From Lentisphaerota bacterium (lineage in GTDB: Bacteria > Verrucomicrobiota > Kiritimatiellia > JAAZAB01), in the NCBI GenBank assembly GCA_016199105.1, contig JACQHI010000008.1, positions 1-8,936 on the forward strand: 8,936 bases of DNA, given 5' to 3'. Under the pieces are notes generated by a model. The model saw nothing but the letters and a program-made list of their open reading frames with translations, was not told the DNA's origin and searched no databases. Below are positions 6,205-8,936 of the stretch, piece by piece. Each line of letters starts with the position of its first letter. Position 1 is the stretch's first letter. The position numbers and the translations under genes are program-made.

Positions 6205-7215
6205 ATGAACCCCATCCCCCGCGACATCATTCGACAGAACATCGCCTGCGCGTGTGACGAACGCATCGGCCTCGATTTCAGCGGAGAAAATCGGCGCTCC
6301 GATTTTCTGTCCCTCGGCATTGCCCATGGCTTCACGCCCAAGGTCTGGATCGAGGGCGACATGGAATATTCCACCGACGTCTGGGGCAACGTTTGGCACC
6401 GCCTGGTCGGCCTCTCGCAGGGGGGCGAAATTTTCAAACCCGTGCTGGAAAACTGGGATGACCTGGACCGGCTGGAACTCCCGGCCCTCGACACGCCCGC
6501 CTTCTATGAGGGCGCCCGGACGGCGGCGGCCGCCGACACCACGCACTTTCGCGTCGGCTGGATGCCCGGCTGGCCCTTCGCCATCTGCCGGTACATGCGC
6601 CGGATGGAAATCTACTTCGTGGACCTCCTCGCCGAACGCGAACGCATCGACGTTCTGCACGACCGCGTCACCGGCCTCCTGGAGCGCATGATCGATGGCT
6701 ACGGCGAAGCGGGCATGGACGGCATCATGTATTGCGAGGATCTGGGCATCCAGGACCGGACGCTCATGAGCCCGGCCATGTGGCGCGATATTTTCCGTCC
6801 GCTCTACGAGCGCCTGACGTCGCGCGCCCACCGCCACAGCATGAAGGTGATCCAGCACTCCTGCGGCTATAACTGGGCGCTGGTGGACGACCTGTGCGAG
6901 GCGGGCGTGGATTGTCTGCAATTCGACCAGCCGGCGGTCTATGACCTGCCGGCGCTCGCGGCCAAGCTCAAGGCCCACCGGGTGGGCCTCTTCTCCCCCT
7001 GCGACATCCAGAAGGTGCTGCCCACCGGCGACCGGGCCCTCATCGAATCGGAAACCCGGCGGTTGGTGGAGACGTTCCGCGGAGGATTCATCGCCAAGAA
7101 TTACGGGGATCTGGCCGGCATCGGCGTGAAACCCGAATGGGACCAGTGGGCCTACGAGGCGTTTCTCCGCTTCGGCGCGCCAGGACTCGCTAGTTTTTGC
7201 GAAAGCAAAAACTAA
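6205..7215 (+). CDS. Uroporphyrinogen decarboxylase-like protein (methyltransferase-type, not HemE)
   Basis: This 336-residue protein of the UroD/MtaA/CmuA superfamily is a TIM barrel. The superfamily includes heme-pathway HemE and zinc-dependent methyl transferases acting with corrinoid proteins. Family blocks visible: FKPVLENWDDLDRLELP (77-93), DGIMYCEDLGIQDRTLMSP (172-190), MWRDIFRPLYERL (192-204), KVIQHSCGYN (214-223), DCLQFDQPAVYDLPAL (236-251), GLFSPCDIQKVLPTG (261-275) and AGIGVKPEWDQWAYEAFL (304-321). The N-terminal arginine motif of genuine HemE is absent, arguing against a heme role. H218 and C220 match the zinc-binding HxC of methyltransferases, but the usual C-terminal third cysteine is not present at the GIGVKP position; C266 or C332 might substitute. 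It has no strong Shine-Dalgarno, and ATG 6205 gives a sensible N-terminus. Its last residues (SFCESKN) are encoded by a hairpin. The substrate is unknown. Confidence 0.85.
   Translation: MNPIPRDIIRQNIACACDERIGLDFSGENRRSDFLSLGIAHGFTPKVWIEGDMEYSTDVWGNVWHRLVGLSQGGEIFKPVLENWDDLDRLELPALDTPAFYEGARTAAAADTTHFRVGWMPGWPFAICRYMRRMEIYFVDLLAERERIDVLHDRVTGLLERMIDGYGEAGMDGIMYCEDLGIQDRTLMSPAMWRDIFRPLYERLTSRAHRHSMKVIQHSCGYNWALVDDLCEAGVDCLQFDQPAVYDLPALAAKLKAHRVGLFSPCDIQKVLPTGDRALIESETRRLVETFRGGFIAKNYGDLAGIGVKPEWDQWAYEAFLRFGAPGLASFCESKN
7191..7214. repeat. Perfect 10-bp hairpin with GAAA loop at the convergent gene junction
   Basis: TAGTTTTTGC (7191-7200) and GCAAAAACTA (7205-7214) pair perfectly across GAAA, a stable GNRA-type tetraloop in the + strand transcript; the pairing can extend to GC (7189-7190). 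The 3' arm contains the stop codon of both flanking genes (TAA 7213-7215 on +, TAG 7214-7212 on -). The U-run precedes the stem core and no U-tract follows on either strand, so it is not a standard intrinsic terminator. It may still mark or protect the ends of both transcripts. Confidence 0.7.
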
Positions 7216-7493
7216 AGCAGCTCCGTCTCCAGGTTCACCAGCACGAAATTCCCGTTGAACTCGAGCATGGAGCTGATGGCGGAGATCCGTTCCTGCACGG
7301 TGACCTGCTCGGCGGCCACCGTCACGAACGCCAGCTCCGCGAACTGCCAGGCGTCCTGACGGCCCACCTCGGCCAGGCTCACGTTCATCCGGTTGAGAAT
7401 CCGGTCCTTCAGGCTGTGCAACACCCGCCGCTTGTCCTTGAGCGAGCGCGACCCCGGCAGACTCAACAACGCTTTGACAACGCCGATCACCAT
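7212..7493 (-). CDS. DUF503 (YlxP-like) family protein
   Basis: This small cytoplasmic protein of 93 residues has the usual length of the DUF503/YlxP family (about 90-100 aa). The N-terminus MVIGVVKALLSLPGSRSLKDKRRVL (residues 1-25, an opening beta strand then the SLKDKR helix start) is the family hallmark. It is followed by LKDRILNRMNVSLAEVG (28-44) and DAWQFAELAFVTVA (47-60). The function of the family is not firmly known; it is often found near nusA-infB-rbfA, with a suspected link to ribosomes, a setting not seen here. Start ATG 7493 overlaps the upstream membrane-protein gene by 7 bp (ATGGTGA), and the Shine-Dalgarno GGAGGA is complementary to 7504-7509. An upstream in-frame extension exists but its translation is a shadow of the neighbour. 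The stop overlaps the convergent UroD-like gene by 4 bp inside the hairpin. Confidence 0.88.
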   Translation of the reverse strand: MVIGVVKALLSLPGSRSLKDKRRVLHSLKDRILNRMNVSLAEVGRQDAWQFAELAFVTVAAEQVTVQERISAISSMLEFNGNFVLVNLETELL

Positions 7494-7990
7494 AATTTTT
7501 TTATCCTCCACATGGCCAGCAGGCAGACGCCGATCAACAGGCATTCGAAGGCGATCAGGAGAGGCGGCGGAAGGCCCGCCGTACGGTTGGAGACGAAGTT
7601 GCTGTGCCAACCGAAAAAGACCAACGCCTGGGGCCAATGGAAATCCAGCGACAGGACCTTCTCCACGTCCGGATAAACGGCGCCGAAAATCCCCAGCGCA
7701 GCATAGGGCCAGGCCCTGCCCGAAAGCAGGAGCGCGGGCACGGCCACCGCGACGCCAAAGACGGCCTCGCGGAGCAGCCAGTGGAAGGGCGCCGGCTTGA
7801 ACCAGTCGAGATGCACGATCCACGCATAGTGCGGCAGTAGATCGAGCAGCAAGTGGGACAGGATGCCAAGCACGACAGACCCCGCCGCCAGCAAGGCAAC
7901 GCGCGGCCTTTCCTGTTGCGTCCCCCGGGACACGGTCGCCAGCGCCAGCGCGAGACAGGCGCCGCAGGCAATGTGGGCCGGCGTGTTCAC
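7487..7990 (-). CDS. Small multi-pass membrane protein, YdjM/DUF457-like (predicted metal-dependent hydrolase)
   Basis: This 167-residue integral membrane protein begins at GTG 7990 with VNTPAHIACGACLALAL, the N-terminus typical of YdjM-type inner-membrane predicted metal-dependent hydrolases (usually M-x-TPxH). Hydrophobic segments lie near residues 8-19, 31-52, 76-90, 96-106 and 143-160. Candidate metal ligands are H6, H46 and D50 in SHLLLDLLPHY (45-55), D108 in YPDVEK (106-111) and perhaps H129. The start overlaps the NAD kinase-like stop (GTGA) and the end overlaps the DUF503 gene, so all three are probably co-translated. The frame stays open far upstream, but that region reads as the NAD kinase shadow; only the part after 7990 looks like a membrane protein. 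Family assignment is moderate, as no activity can be read directly. Confidence 0.75.
   Translation of the reverse strand: MNTPAHIACGACLALALATVSRGTQQERPRVALLAAGSVVLGILSHLLLDLLPHYAWIVHLDWFKPAPFHWLLREAVFGVAVAVPALLLSGRAWPYAALGIFGAVYPDVEKVLSLDFHWPQALVFFGWHSNFVSNRTAGLPPPLLIAFECLLIGVCLLAMWRIKKLW
7504..7509 (-). promoter_or_regulatory. Ribosome binding site for the DUF503 gene
   Basis: On the minus strand GGAGGA lies 10 bases before ATG 7493, within the 3' end of the membrane-protein gene. It fixes the DUF503 start and supports translational coupling. Confidence 0.65.
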
Positions 7991-8925
7991 ATCGCCAAAT
8001 GCCCCCGTTTCTCCGCGACGCTCACGACGGCCGTCGTGCCGGAGTTGAATTCCAGAAAATCGGCCTCGATCCCGTCGCTGAAAACAACCCCATTCTCCGG
8101 CATGAGCGACCGCAGGCGGAGCGGCCGATTCCCGGTGATCGTGCCGAAGGTGATCCCGGCGTCGGATGTCTTGCTGGGCCACGGTTCGCGCACGGAAAAG
8201 GTGAGGGACTCCGAATCCCACGCCGCGGGCTCCTGTTGCCGCACGGCGACGGCTGTTCCCGATACCGAACCGGCAATGCCGGTCGCCCCCGCCAGGATGC
8301 TGCGCAACCAACCCGTTGAGCCAAGACCGGTGGAAACGATCACACCGCTGGAGGAATGCGATTCCTTGCGGTCGCCGATTTCGATCAGGTAGCGCGCGGA
8401 GGTATGCGTCTTGGGGCCGATAAACAGGTCGTTGACCCCATACAGACACTGGCCGGTGTTCAACGACGCCTTGGCCATCGTCACTTCCCGGATCGGCCGC
8501 CGGCCCGCGAACACTTCCCGAATCACGTTGGGCAGGTCGCTGACGGTGAACGGCAACAGCACGCCCTCCCATCGCCTGGGATCGGGATTGACGCCCAGCA
8601 CCGGCTGGGCATTCAGATACTTCAGCACATTCGCGACCAGGCCGTCCTGGCCCAGCGCCACAACGGTATCGTGGTCGCCGAAGAGGAAATTCGGAATGTA
8701 AGCGCGCTCGACCACTTGCAGCCGCCCGTGGCGGGCCAGGACGGCCTCGGCTTCCCGCGCGACCCGCCAATATGTCTCGTGTTCCGCCTTGTAGTCCGAG
8801 AAGTCAGCCCCCAGCCGTTCGATGTAAAAACGGGCCTGGCCCTCCGTGTTGAAACGGCGCACCAGGTCATCGAACCGGGTGCGCCGGGTAATCAGGACGA
8901 TCTTGTTCTCGGATTCGCGTTCCAT
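7987..8925 (-). CDS. NAD kinase-like protein (GQDG variant), start near window edge
   Basis: This belongs to the NAD(P)+ kinase/diacylglycerol kinase-like fold; canonical members phosphorylate NAD to NADP. Residue numbers here count from the GTG at 8928 (subtract one for ATG 8925). Visible motifs: VVALGQDGLVANVLKYL (89-105), where the canonical GGDG reads G93-Q94-D95-G96; LGVNPDP (111-117); YGVNDLFIG (163-171), standing at the NE motif with aspartate at 167; STGLGSTGW (199-207), the substrate loop; and FSDGIEADF (283-291). The N-terminal ~85 residues (VLITRRTRFDDLVRRFN onward) are longer than in short NAD kinases. Either ATG 8925 or GTG 8928 could start it, and the frame is open to the right edge, so an upstream start cannot be excluded. 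The 3' end overlaps the next gene by 4 bp. Fold membership is clear; substrate preference is not. Confidence 0.82.
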   Translation of the reverse strand: MERESENKIVLITRRTRFDDLVRRFNTEGQARFYIERLGADFSDYKAEHETYWRVAREAEAVLARHGRLQVVERAYIPNFLFGDHDTVVALGQDGLVANVLKYLNAQPVLGVNPDPRRWEGVLLPFTVSDLPNVIREVFAGRRPIREVTMAKASLNTGQCLYGVNDLFIGPKTHTSARYLIEIGDRKESHSSSGVIVSTGLGSTGWLRSILAGATGIAGSVSGTAVAVRQQEPAAWDSESLTFSVREPWPSKTSDAGITFGTITGNRPLRLRSLMPENGVVFSDGIEADFLEFNSGTTAVVSVAEKRGHLAM

Positions 8926-8936
8926 CACTTGCCGCT

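Noticed and set aside
7191..7214. Intrinsic (rho-independent) terminator between convergent genes
   Set aside because: The stem is weak and A/T-rich and no U-tract follows it on either strand; the U-run is in the 5' arm. It is kept as a hairpin repeat only.
7991..8770. Long N-terminal extension of the minus-strand membrane-protein reading frame
   Set aside because: It overlaps the NAD kinase-like gene in another frame and reads as Arg/Gly/Pro-rich shadow sequence. The recognisable protein begins at GTG 7990.

Overview
The window is a GC-rich bacterial segment (my estimate is about 60% G+C) with close-packed genes and a few short, highly structured intergenic stretches. Nothing in it is a direct taxonomic marker. 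The gene mix (two xylose-isomerase-like TIM-barrel proteins in tandem, a non-HemE uroporphyrinogen-decarboxylase-like protein, a GQDG-type NAD kinase homologue) and the structured intergenic repeats recall the Planctomycetes-Verrucomicrobia group, perhaps Verrucomicrobiota or Kiritimatiellota. That placement is an inference from memory.

Layout, left to right. Positions 1-731 hold the 3' part of an RmlD-type dTDP-4-dehydrorhamnose reductase. After a 141-bp gap come two + strand sugar-isomerase/epimerase-like proteins (873-1688 and 1701-2624). Only 8 bp later an Mla/MCE-type lipid transporter locus begins: MlaE-like permease (2633-3418), ABC-ATPase-like protein (3634-4341), MCE-domain MlaD-like protein (4334-5110) and a TPR-rich lipoprotein (5107-6045). 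The last three are joined by 8-bp and 4-bp overlaps. A palindromic 143-bp element (3459-3601) lies between permease and ATPase. A second structured repeat, built from diverged heptamers in two inverted arms (6047-6143), follows the lipoprotein gene. A UroD-like protein (6205-7215) then runs into a perfect 10-bp hairpin with a GAAA loop. On the - strand, three overlapping genes converge on that hairpin: NAD kinase-like (7987-8925), a small multi-pass membrane protein resembling YdjM-type predicted hydrolases (7487-7990) and a DUF503/YlxP-like protein (7212-7493).

How the parts may work together: permease, MCE protein and lipoprotein look like a cell-envelope lipid trafficking machine, with the lipoprotein a candidate partner on the outer or inner membrane.

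The most interesting point is the ATPase-like subunit. It aligns without gaps to an ABC nucleotide-binding domain around the signature and Walker B region, yet the key residue is replaced at every catalytic motif I could align: Walker A lysine, Q-loop glutamine, LSGGQ, Walker B aspartate, catalytic glutamate and switch histidine. The reading frame is nevertheless intact and translationally coupled. This looks like a retained pseudo-ATPase in an MCE transporter, which raises the question of how transport is powered.
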